Shown: positions 53,240 through 61,488 of the stretch, piece by piece
Numbering within the stretch: position 1 is the first letter of the stretch
Layout: every line of letters starts with the position of its first letter
Program-made: the position numbers and the translations under genes
Notes under the pieces: generated by a model
Seen by the model: only the letters and a program-made list of their open reading frames with translations
The model's database searches: none
Told to the model about the DNA's origin: nothing
Assembly (NCBI GenBank): GCA_011090425.1
Contig: PHGD01000012.1
Span: forward strand, 1 to 61,866
Source of the DNA: Nitrospira sp. LK70
GTDB lineage: Bacteria > Nitrospirota > Nitrospiria > Nitrospirales > Nitrospiraceae
Direction: 5' to 3'
Length of the DNA: 61,866 nt

Positions 53240-54949
53240 ATGGCCAGAACAAATCTCTTAAACACCCGCACGACCAATCTGCTCGAACTGATCGGGAACG
53301 GGAGGATCTATCGGGTGCCTCCTTACCAGCGCGACTACTCTTGGGAAGAGGAGCAGTGGGAGGACCTCTGGAACGACATCATCGATCTGCGCGGCCGGCC
53401 GGATGACCGGCACTATATGGGCGCTCTCGTCGTGGAAGGAAAGAGCGATCGAGAGTTCCTTATTATTGATGGCCAACAGAGGCTGGCAACATTGAGCCTT
53501 CTATCCCTTGCGGTCATCGCCAAGCTCAGAAAAATGGCAGAGAGCGGTAAGGACCCGAACGCCAACCTCGAGCGGGTGGCTGGACTGCGAAGTCGGTTCA
53601 TCGGCGAGAAAGACCCGGCTTCACTTGTTGAGAGTAGTAAGCTGTTCTTGAATGAGACGGACAATGCGTTCTATCAGGACTATCTTGTGCAGCTACGTCC
53701 TCCCTTGAATCCACGGGGACTACCGAAGTCGAACCGCTTGCTCTGGGAATGCTTCGAGTACTATCAAAAACAACTGAACGCTGTGCCTGAATTTGGAACT
53801 GATGGCGTTGTTCTCGCTGAACTATTGTCCGAGACGATCGCTCGACAGCTCATGTTTATCTTGATCACGGTGGAGGATCAAATAAACGCCTACACGGTCT
53901 TCGAAACGCTGAACGCCCGTGGGCTTGAGCTGACGACCACCGATTTGCTGAAGAACTATCTGTTTTCCCGAGTCCAAGTGGCGGCCGATCTGCAGATCTT
54001 GCAGCGACGGTGGCGGGCGCTGGTTGCCACGGTCCGGCAGGAACGTTTCCCGGAATTCCTACGGTATCACCTACTGTGTGAGCAACCGAAGATTCGAAGT
54101 GAGCGCCTTTTCAAGTTGGTGAGAGAGCGGGCGCGGTCTCCGCAGGATGTCTTTGCCCTGTTGAATGCTCTAGAGGCTCGCGCAGAACTGTTCGCAGCCT
54201 TGTCCGACCCTAACCATGGATATTGGGCCGAACTGACTGATGCCAGGCCGTTTATCCGTGAACTGAACCTGTTTCGCGTCCGACAGATGACGCCGCTTAT
54301 CTTTGCCGCATGGGAGAAACTCTCGAAAGCGGACTTTGTCCGTCTCCTCCGGCTCATCAGCGTCATCTCCTTCCGGTATTCGGTGGTGAGCAGCCTCAAC
54401 ACGAATGCGCTCGAACCGATCTATCATGGGGCAGCGAAGGCGGTCCTCGATGAGGTCGCGGTCACCCCCGGGCAAATATTTGAACGACTGAAGCCCATCT
54501 ACGTGGAGGATGGAAAGTTCGAGCAAGACTTCGCGTGGTTGACGCTGGAAACCGCTGGACAACGAAAGAAGTTGGCGAAATATATGCTTGCGCTCTTTGA
54601 ACAGGACGCATCCGGCCGCGCCTGCGACCCTGATACGGATCCCGCCACAATCGAGCATATTCTTCCAGAGAACCCTCTCGATGACTGGAACGAGCACTTT
54701 CCTCGGGCACATTGGGATTCGGCTGTATACAGGCTAGGGAATCTCTCCCTCTTGGAGCCCGCTCTGAATCGCCAAGTCGGCAACCTCTCTTATGCGAGCA
54801 AGCTCACGGCCTACGGGCAAAGCGCCTACACATTGTCGCGCCAGGTAACTGAGATGGCTACTGAACAGTGGACGCTCGAACTGTTGAATGAGCGCCAGCG
54901 GAGACTCGCCAAGCGGGCAGTCCATCTCTGGCGTTCGGACTTTGCCTGA
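53240..54949 (+). CDS. GmrSD-like type IV restriction protein (DUF262 + DUF1524/HNH)
   Basis: 569 residues, starting MARTNLLNTRTTNLLELIGN. The N-terminal DUF262 domain has YRVPPYQRDYSWEEEQWEDL (near 25-44), MGALVVEG and the nucleotide motif DGQQR (77-81). The middle is helical. The C-terminal DUF1524 domain has the HNH-type IEHILPEN (H473) and RLGNLSLLEPALNRQ. GmrSD and BrxU proteins with this build cut DNA carrying modified (for example glucosylated hydroxymethyl) cytosine. Here it is a single chain placed between the helicase and the methyltransferase, 13 bases before the latter. Confidence 0.88.
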   Translation: MARTNLLNTRTTNLLELIGNGRIYRVPPYQRDYSWEEEQWEDLWNDIIDLRGRPDDRHYMGALVVEGKSDREFLIIDGQQRLATLSLLSLAVIAKLRKMAESGKDPNANLERVAGLRSRFIGEKDPASLVESSKLFLNETDNAFYQDYLVQLRPPLNPRGLPKSNRLLWECFEYYQKQLNAVPEFGTDGVVLAELLSETIARQLMFILITVEDQINAYTVFETLNARGLELTTTDLLKNYLFSRVQVAADLQILQRRWRALVATVRQERFPEFLRYHLLCEQPKIRSERLFKLVRERARSPQDVFALLNALEARAELFAALSDPNHGYWAELTDARPFIRELNLFRVRQMTPLIFAAWEKLSKADFVRLLRLISVISFRYSVVSSLNTNALEPIYHGAAKAVLDEVAVTPGQIFERLKPIYVEDGKFEQDFAWLTLETAGQRKKLAKYMLALFEQDASGRACDPDTDPATIEHILPENPLDDWNEHFPRAHWDSAVYRLGNLSLLEPALNRQVGNLSYASKLTAYGQSAYTLSRQVTEMATEQWTLELLNERQRRLAKRAVHLWRSDFA

Positions 54950-54962
54950 TAGCGATCATCAG

Positions 54963-57848
54963 ATGATTCGAAAGAAACTCATCGAAGTCGCTCTGCCGCT
55001 GGAGGCTATTAACCAGGAAGGTTCGCGGCGAAAGCCAAAGGCGCCAGCCGGCTATCCGACGACGCTGCACAAGTGGTGGGCGCAGCGACCCGTTGCTGCA
55101 GCACGCGCGGTGATCTTTGCGCAGATGGTGGACGACCCATCGTCCTTGCCAGACCTCTTTCCAACGGAGAAGAAGCAGGAGAAAGAGCGGCAGCGGTTGT
55201 TCAAGATCATCGAAGATCTGGTCCAATGGGAGAACACGACGAACGAGAAAGTGTTGCAGGCGGCAAGGGACGAGATTTGGCAGAGCTGGCGGCGGACCTG
55301 TGCAGAAAATGCCGATCATCCGCGCGCCAAGGAATTGTTCAATCGCAACAGGCTGCCGGCCTTTCACGATCCATTCGCGGGCAGTGGCGCGATTCCGATG
55401 GAAGCTCAGCGCCTGGGGCTTGAGGCCTTTGCTTCCGACCTGAACCCGGTGGCGGTTCTCATCAACAAGGCGATGATCGAGATCCCGCCGAAGTTTGCCG
55501 GCAAGCCTCCGATGAATCCCGAATCACAGAGCAAGATCGGTGGCCAATCAGGGTCCTGGCCCGGCGCAACAGGTCTCGCGGAAGATGTTCGCTACTACGG
55601 CAAGTGGATGCGTGATGAGGCAGAGAAGCGCATTGGTCATCTGTATCCCAAGATCGAAGTCACCAAAGAGATGACAAAGGACAGGCCAGATCTGAACCCA
55701 TACGTCGGCCAGAGGCTGACCGTGGTCGCGTGGCTCTGGAGTCGCACGGTGAAAAGTCCCAACCCGGCGTTCGCAAATGTGGAGGTGCCCCTCGCCTCGA
55801 CCTTCATGCTCTCCACCAAGGCGGGCAAGGAGGCCTACGTCGAGCCGGTGATTGAGGGTGGTAACTATCGATTCACGGTGAAGACTGGTAAACCGAAGGA
55901 TGCTGAGGCGGCGAAGAACGGCACCAAGCTTGCTCGCGCTAACTTTTTCTGCGTGATGTCAAATGCTCCAATCTCGGGCGACTATATCAAAGGTGAAGCC
56001 GAGGCTGGGCGCATGAGTATGCGGATGATGGTCACTATCGCCAAAGGCGAACGAGGGCGTGTCTATCTGCCGCCGACCGAGGAGATGGAGAATGTCGCAC
56101 GCAAGGCCGTACCCGAATGGAAGCCAGATGTGGTGATCTCCGGCAGCACACAGTATGTTGGCGTGAGCCCTTACGGAATAAAACAGTTGTCGCAACTTTT
56201 CACCGACCGCCAGTTAGTGGCGTTAAACACGTTCTCCGACCTCTTGCCACAGATACACGATCGGGTGAAGCGTGACACGCTGACCGCGAGTTTGTGTGAC
56301 AATAGCAAGCCCCTTGACGCGGATGGCACCGGCGCAACGGCCTATGCTGACGCGGTGGTGATGTATCTGACTTTTGTAATGAGCCGCGTGCTGCATTATA
56401 GCAGTACACTCTGTGCATGGCTCCTCAAGGATGCTGCTATCGCACGGACATTCACGAAACAGGCATTTCAGATGTCGTGGGATTTCGCCGAAGGTAACGT
56501 GTTCGGGAGTTCGAGCACTGAGTGGAGCCAGTGTTGCAAAATAGTAGCAGATGCAATTGAGCAGCTGCCTGCCACAGTACCTGGAACAGTTCGGATGGCA
56601 GATGCTGCAATTGGACTGAACTCAATTTCCGGGAGAGTCGTATCCACTGATCCGCCGTATTACGACAACGTCCCCTACGCGGACCTTTCCGACTTTTTCT
56701 ACGTTTGGTTGCGCCGCGCGCTAAAGTCGGTTTTTCCCAACCTCTTCGCCACGCTCGCAGTGCCCAAGATCGAGGAACTGGTCGCGTTTGCCTATCGCCA
56801 CGACGGCAAGGAGAGAGCCGAAGCGTTTTTCCTTGACGGCATGACCCGGGCGATGCGCTGCCTTGCTGAACAGGCGCACCCAGCCTTTCCGGTAACCATC
56901 TATTATGCATTCAAACAGTCTGAGCACGATGATGAGACAGGTACGGCCTCTACAGGATGGGATACTTTCCTGGCCGCCGTAATTGCAGCTGGATTCAGCA
57001 TTACCGGAACCTGGCCAATGCGGACAGAAGGCGATAATCGACAGCGCGGAGTTGGCGCCAACGCACTCGCGTCGAGCATCGTCCTTGTCTGTCGCCCGCG
57101 CTCGGCAAATGCGCCCACAGCTACTCACCGCGAATTCGTAAGTGCCCTGAAGGGGGAATTGCCTGAGGCCCTCGCACATCTGCAAGCCGGCAACATTGCT
57201 CCGGTGGATTTGGCGCAGGCGGCCATCGGTCCTGGCATGGCAGTCTATACCCAATACAGCAAGGTGCTTAACGCCGAGGGCAAGCCGCTTTCTGTGCGTG
57301 AGGCGCTCGCACTCATCAATCAGACCCTCGACGAAGCTCTGGCCGAGCAGGAGGGCGACTTCGACGCTGACAGCCGTTGGGCATTGGCCTGGTTTGAACA
57401 GTCTGGCTTTACTCCTGGGGAATATGGCGTGGCTGAGACTCTCTCCAAGGCGAAGAATACGAGCGTCTCAGGATTAGTCGAGGCTGGCATTCTGTCCTCG
57501 AAGGCGGGAAAGGTCAGATTGCTCAAACCATCCGAGCTGCCCGACGACTGGGACCCAACCACCGATAACCGTCTCACCAACTGGGAAATGGTGCACCACC
57601 TGATTCGCGTACTTGAAGCGGGCGGTGAGGGAGCGGCGGCGGAACTGGTCGCGAAGCTTGGTGCCAAAGCCGAAACTGCCCGCGAACTCTGCTATCGCCT
57701 CTACACCCTCTGCGAGCGAAAGAAGCGTTCAGCCGAGGCGCTGTCCTATAACGCCCTCGTTCAAAGCTGGCCGGAGATCACCAGGCTGGCGCGAGAAGGG
57801 CAAGAGGGGAAAGGTGGAATTGCAACAACGGGCGACCTGTTCGGGTGA
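54963..57848 (+). CDS. DUF1156-type DNA methyltransferase
   Basis: 961 residues from the ATG at 54963; an upstream start at 54888 would overlap the DUF262 gene. The N-terminal DUF1156 segment is clear: KLIEVALPLEAINQEG, TTLHKWWAQRPVAAARAVIF (near 33-52). SAM motif I is DPFAGSGAIP (about 135-144) and the catalytic motif is DPPYYDN (563-569), as in adenine-N6 or cytosine-N4 methylases. The long region between them (about 190-460) is a substrate- or partner-binding insert. The C-terminus is helical. It would mark host DNA so that the other island proteins spare it, or serve as a target-sensing subunit. Confidence 0.88.
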   Translation: MIRKKLIEVALPLEAINQEGSRRKPKAPAGYPTTLHKWWAQRPVAAARAVIFAQMVDDPSSLPDLFPTEKKQEKERQRLFKIIEDLVQWENTTNEKVLQAARDEIWQSWRRTCAENADHPRAKELFNRNRLPAFHDPFAGSGAIPMEAQRLGLEAFASDLNPVAVLINKAMIEIPPKFAGKPPMNPESQSKIGGQSGSWPGATGLAEDVRYYGKWMRDEAEKRIGHLYPKIEVTKEMTKDRPDLNPYVGQRLTVVAWLWSRTVKSPNPAFANVEVPLASTFMLSTKAGKEAYVEPVIEGGNYRFTVKTGKPKDAEAAKNGTKLARANFFCVMSNAPISGDYIKGEAEAGRMSMRMMVTIAKGERGRVYLPPTEEMENVARKAVPEWKPDVVISGSTQYVGVSPYGIKQLSQLFTDRQLVALNTFSDLLPQIHDRVKRDTLTASLCDNSKPLDADGTGATAYADAVVMYLTFVMSRVLHYSSTLCAWLLKDAAIARTFTKQAFQMSWDFAEGNVFGSSSTEWSQCCKIVADAIEQLPATVPGTVRMADAAIGLNSISGRVVSTDPPYYDNVPYADLSDFFYVWLRRALKSVFPNLFATLAVPKIEELVAFAYRHDGKERAEAFFLDGMTRAMRCLAEQAHPAFPVTIYYAFKQSEHDDETGTASTGWDTFLAAVIAAGFSITGTWPMRTEGDNRQRGVGANALASSIVLVCRPRSANAPTATHREFVSALKGELPEALAHLQAGNIAPVDLAQAAIGPGMAVYTQYSKVLNAEGKPLSVREALALINQTLDEALAEQEGDFDADSRWALAWFEQSGFTPGEYGVAETLSKAKNTSVSGLVEAGILSSKAGKVRLLKPSELPDDWDPTTDNRLTNWEMVHHLIRVLEAGGEGAAAELVAKLGAKAETARELCYRLYTLCERKKRSAEALSYNALVQSWPEITRLAREGQEGKGGIATTGDLFG

Positions 57849-57854
57849 GCGGCA

Positions 57855-57913
57855 AGGTGTCCTTCTATGAAGTACCCATGGCAGTCCAATGTATCCTTGA
57901 CAGAAGGACACCT
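57855..57913. repeat. 59-bp element with 12-bp perfect inverted ends
   Basis: AGGTGTCCTTCT (57855-57866) and AGAAGGACACCT (57902-57913) are exact reverse complements around 35 bases. It fills most of the gap between the methyltransferase and ATPase genes. It could be a long-loop RNA hairpin, an operator, or a very small inverted-repeat mobile relic; no target-site duplication is visible. A smaller hairpin (AGCCC 57921-57925, GGGCT 57934-57938) follows before the ribosome site. Confidence 0.6.
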
Positions 57914-57955
57914 ATAGGACAGCCCGTGCAAGAGGGCTGAAGGGAGCCAATACCG

Positions 57956-60900
57956 ATGGCGATCACCAATCACGAACGTATCGGGAAAGCGCTGGATCTG
58001 CTCAAAGAAGGGCTCCAGCCTTTTGTCGAGCGTGAGATGAAGGCTCAGCATGCCCAGCTCTGGTTCGAGCAGGTCAAAGCGTCGGTGCGAGAGACACAGT
58101 CGAATCTGTTCGGAACGGAAGACAAACCTCGCTGGGATGTCGCTGCGCTGTTGGGCGTGATGTGGAACCAATGGCAGCTCGTGTTCCGAAAAACACTGGG
58201 GCAGGCTGAACGGTCGCTCGTCAGTGAATTGCGGGATGTCCGCAACAAGTGGGCTCATCAGAATCCTTTTTCCGGTGACGACACCTACCGCGCGCTCGAT
58301 TCTGCCTCCCGGTTGTTGACTGCTGTCTCCGCATCACAGGCCGACGACGTCGAGAAGATGAAAATGGAACTCTTGCGCGTCCGGTTCGATGAGCAAGTGC
58401 GGACCGAGAAGCGGAAGAGCGCCGGCACCGCCATCGAAAGCCAGGCGACCGGTGGGCTGACGCCTTGGCGCGAGGTCGTCACTCCGCACAAGGATGTCGC
58501 GAGCGGACGCTACCAGCAGGCTGAGTTTGCCGCGGATCTCTGGCAGGTCCACATTGGCGAAGGATCCGACGAGTATAAGAATCCTGCAGAGTTCTTCCGA
58601 CGCACGTTTCTCACCGAGAGTTTAAAGCGCTTGCTCGTGGGAGCGGTTCAACGGCTGGCAGGAAAGGGAGGCGATCCGGTCGTCCAACTCCAAACGAACT
58701 TTGGAGGAGGTAAGACCCATTCGATGTTGGCACTCTATCATCTCGTGTCGGGAAGCGCCCCCGGCGAATTGCTTGGGGTCGATACGGTCATCAAAGAAGC
58801 CGGTGTCTCAAAATTGCCTGCCGTGAAGCGAGTGGTATTGGTCGGAAATCGCATCTCGCCTGGTAATCCGGTCGTCAAGTCCGATGGCACGGTGGTTCGA
58901 ACCCTATGGGGAGAACTCGCTTGGCAACTAGGGCATGCAGCGGGCGGAGTGAAGGAGGCTAAGAAGGCGTTCAAGCGGGTTCAAGCCGATGATGAACGGG
59001 CCACCAGTCCTGGCGACGTGCTGCGAGAACTGTTCAACGAATATGGCCCCTGTCTCATTCTGATCGACGAATGGGTGGCCTATGCGCGGCAGCTGCACGA
59101 CCAAAGCGACCTTCCAGCCGGCGGCTTCGAGACGCAGTTCACGTTCGCTCAGGTCCTCACTGAATCAGCGAAGCTCGCGAAGAATTGTTTATTGGTCATC
59201 AGTTTGCCCGCATCCGACACAACCGGATCGCCTCACACGCGGGTTGATGATGTGGAAGTAGGTGGACAGAGGGGGCGCGAGGCGCTGAACCGGCTCCAAA
59301 ATGTGGTGGGGCGAGTCGAGTCATCCTGGCGGCCGGCAACTGCGGAGGAAGGATTCGAAATTGTCCGCCGACGCCTGTTCGAGCCGCTCGTCGAAAAGAA
59401 TCAGTATGTGGCACGCGACACAGTCGGAAAGGCCTTCTTCGATTTGTATTCCACCCAGGCAGCGGAGTTTCCGCCCGAATGCCGAGAATCTGATTATGAA
59501 AAGCGCCTCAAGGCCGCGTATCCTATCCATCCAGAAATCTTCGACCGGCTCTACACGGACTGGTCTACGCTGGTGAAGTTTCAGCGGACGCGCGGGGTGC
59601 TGCGCCTCATGGCGTCCGTGATCCATAGTCTCTGGGAAAAAGGGGACCGGAATCCCCTGATTCTTCCTTCCAACATTCCGATCGACGATCCGCGCGTTCA
59701 GTTCGAATTGACACGCTATCTGTCCGACAACTGGGTACCGGTGATCGAAAAGGATGTCGATGGCCCCAGTGCCTTGCCGCTTCGCCTGGATAGTGACGTG
59801 CCCAATCTTGGGAAGTATGCCGCCGGGCGACGTGTGGCGCGCACGATTTACCTGGGGTCCGCTCCGACGGCCACAGCTGCGAACCGGGGCATTGAAGATC
59901 GTCGCGTGAAGCTGGGCTGTGTGATACCGGGCGAGTCGCCCAACATCTTCGGCGATGCGTTGCGACGGTTGAGCAGTGCGGCGACCTATCTGTACCAGGA
60001 CGGAGCCCGCTATTGGTACTCGACACAGCCGACGGTGACGAAGCTGGCCGAAGATCGGGCCGAGCAGCTGAAGCGCAATCCCGACAAGGTGGCGCAGGAG
60101 CTCGACCGACGGCTTCGTGAAGATCTTCGCAAGACCGGTGACTTTGTTCGTGTGCATCCTATGCCTGAGTCAGGCCAGGATGTGCCCGATGATCTAGACG
60201 CCAGGCTCGTGGTACTAAGCATTGACCATCCGTACAGCAAACAGCCGGGAAACCAAGCCGAGGTTGCAGCCAAAGCGATCCTAGAATCACGGGGGAACAG
60301 CCCGAGACTCTTCCGCAATACGCTCATCTTCCTCGCGGCTGACCAGGTCCGGCTCCAAGACTTGGACGAAGCCGTGCGGCGGTATCTCGCATGGGAAGCC
60401 ATTCTCGCAGAGAAAGTGTCGCTCAATCTTGACCCTCACCAAGTCAAGCAGGCTGAAAATCAACTATCCGCAGCCGACGCTGTCGTGTCGGCACGTATCC
60501 CAGAAACGTATCAATGGCTGCTGGTGCCGGGGCAGGCTAACCCGCAGGCGCCCGTGGAATGGCAGGTCATTCGCCTCTCCGGTTCGGATACCCTCGCCGT
60601 GCGAGCCGGCAAGAAGTTGGGGAAAGATGGGCTACTGAGTATCTATGGTCCGACTGTGCTGCGTCTCGAAATGGATCGTGTCCCTCTATGGCGCGGCAAG
60701 AATCACGTTCCGGTCCGACAACTGGTCGAGGATTTTGCTCGGTATCTCTACCTGCCGCGATTGCGGAACCCCGAGGTGTTGCTGGAATCGATTCGCAGTG
60801 GGCTCGGCCTCCTCTTATGGCATCAAGAGTCGTTTGCCTACGCCGACAGCTTTGATGAAGCCGCTGGGCGCTATCGTGGCTTGCGCTATGGGCAGCCTGT

Positions 60901-61321
60901 TCTAATCACAAGCACCGATCCGGGACTGCTCGTTCGGCCGGAAGTCGCGATGCAACAGCAGGAAGCCGAGGCCAAGACGGTTCCTGCCACGGCGGGACAG
61001 TCGGAAGCAGAGTCCGGCGCTCGACCGAGCGGGGGAGGAACTGGAGCGGTCACGGGTGTCGTACCGACGCCCAAAGGACCGCGCGCCCCAAAGCGTTTTC
61101 ATGGAAGTGTCAACCTCGATCCTACCCGCGTGGGTCGCGATGCTGGACGGATTGGCGATGAAGTTATCGCCCATCTTGTTGGGCTGATGGGATCGGATGT
61201 GATAGTGACGTTAGAGATTGAAGCTGAGATTCCGAACGGCGCACCGGAGAATGTCGTCCGCACCGTGACTGAAAACAGCAGAACGTTGAAATTCACGAGC
61301 CAAGGATTTGAAGAAGTGTAG
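57956..61321 (+). CDS. HEPN (Swt1-like) + DUF499 ATPase
   Basis: 1121 residues; AGGGAG lies about 10 bases before the ATG. Residues 1-130 form a Swt1-type HEPN domain with LRDVRNKWAHQN, where R96 and H101 make the Rx4H motif of HEPN ribonucleases. The DUF499 part follows: Walker A NFGGGKTHSM (GGGKT 250-254), Walker B LILIDEWVAYARQL (near 366-379), and the long STAND-like region to about 960. A Pro/Gly/Ser-rich linker (about 1000-1045) leads to a small end domain with VTLEIEAEIPNGAPENVVR. DUF499 proteins are relatives of BREX BrxC/PglY ATPases. It would be the motor or signalling unit of the island. Confidence 0.87.
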   Translation: MAITNHERIGKALDLLKEGLQPFVEREMKAQHAQLWFEQVKASVRETQSNLFGTEDKPRWDVAALLGVMWNQWQLVFRKTLGQAERSLVSELRDVRNKWAHQNPFSGDDTYRALDSASRLLTAVSASQADDVEKMKMELLRVRFDEQVRTEKRKSAGTAIESQATGGLTPWREVVTPHKDVASGRYQQAEFAADLWQVHIGEGSDEYKNPAEFFRRTFLTESLKRLLVGAVQRLAGKGGDPVVQLQTNFGGGKTHSMLALYHLVSGSAPGELLGVDTVIKEAGVSKLPAVKRVVLVGNRISPGNPVVKSDGTVVRTLWGELAWQLGHAAGGVKEAKKAFKRVQADDERATSPGDVLRELFNEYGPCLILIDEWVAYARQLHDQSDLPAGGFETQFTFAQVLTESAKLAKNCLLVISLPASDTTGSPHTRVDDVEVGGQRGREALNRLQNVVGRVESSWRPATAEEGFEIVRRRLFEPLVEKNQYVARDTVGKAFFDLYSTQAAEFPPECRESDYEKRLKAAYPIHPEIFDRLYTDWSTLVKFQRTRGVLRLMASVIHSLWEKGDRNPLILPSNIPIDDPRVQFELTRYLSDNWVPVIEKDVDGPSALPLRLDSDVPNLGKYAAGRRVARTIYLGSAPTATAANRGIEDRRVKLGCVIPGESPNIFGDALRRLSSAATYLYQDGARYWYSTQPTVTKLAEDRAEQLKRNPDKVAQELDRRLREDLRKTGDFVRVHPMPESGQDVPDDLDARLVVLSIDHPYSKQPGNQAEVAAKAILESRGNSPRLFRNTLIFLAADQVRLQDLDEAVRRYLAWEAILAEKVSLNLDPHQVKQAENQLSAADAVVSARIPETYQWLLVPGQANPQAPVEWQVIRLSGSDTLAVRAGKKLGKDGLLSIYGPTVLRLEMDRVPLWRGKNHVPVRQLVEDFARYLYLPRLRNPEVLLESIRSGLGLLLWHQESFAYADSFDEAAGRYRGLRYGQPVLITSTDPGLLVRPEVAMQQQEAEAKTVPATAGQSEAESGARPSGGGTGAVTGVVPTPKGPRAPKRFHGSVNLDPTRVGRDAGRIGDEVIAHLVGLMGSDVIVTLEIEAEIPNGAPENVVRTVTENSRTLKFTSQGFEEV

Positions 61322-61355
61322 AAGAACATCGATCGGCGCCCACCGATTCCTTTAA

Positions 61356-61447
61356 CAATCCGTTGCTGATTTCGGTCTTTGAGCTACGACATCATCCATA
61401 TCGCCGCGATGATCACGGTACTGGAAATCAGCGGTCGCCGCAGATAA
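61356..61447 (+). pseudogene. Relic of the WecA-like gene 3' end (second copy, internally deleted)
   Basis: 61356-61400 matches the segment at 48847-48896 of the WecA-like gene (CAATCC.TTGCTGAT... CTACGACAT...CATATC), with a 2-base length difference that breaks the frame. It then jumps directly to the last block, 61401-61447, equal to 49119-49165 with one mismatch and the same TAA. About 220 bases between these parts are missing. It stands 40 bases before mtnA. Nothing else is seen in 61322-61488. It indicates that a second allele or duplicate of the gene existed on this side of the island. Confidence 0.8.
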
Positions 61448-61488
61448 GGACTTGCACTCCTGCTCTATTCCCGCTAGAAGATCCCACC

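Noticed and set aside
53073..53261. 62-codon frame in the leader of the DUF262 gene
   Set aside because: No ribosome site or recognisable features, and it runs into the DUF262 start; kept only as a possible leader.
49331..61321. Reading the island as standard BREX or DISARM
   Set aside because: There is no PglZ/BrxZ phosphatase, BrxL/Lon-like protease, BrxA/BrxB, DrmA, DrmB or DrmC in the window, so neither name fits.
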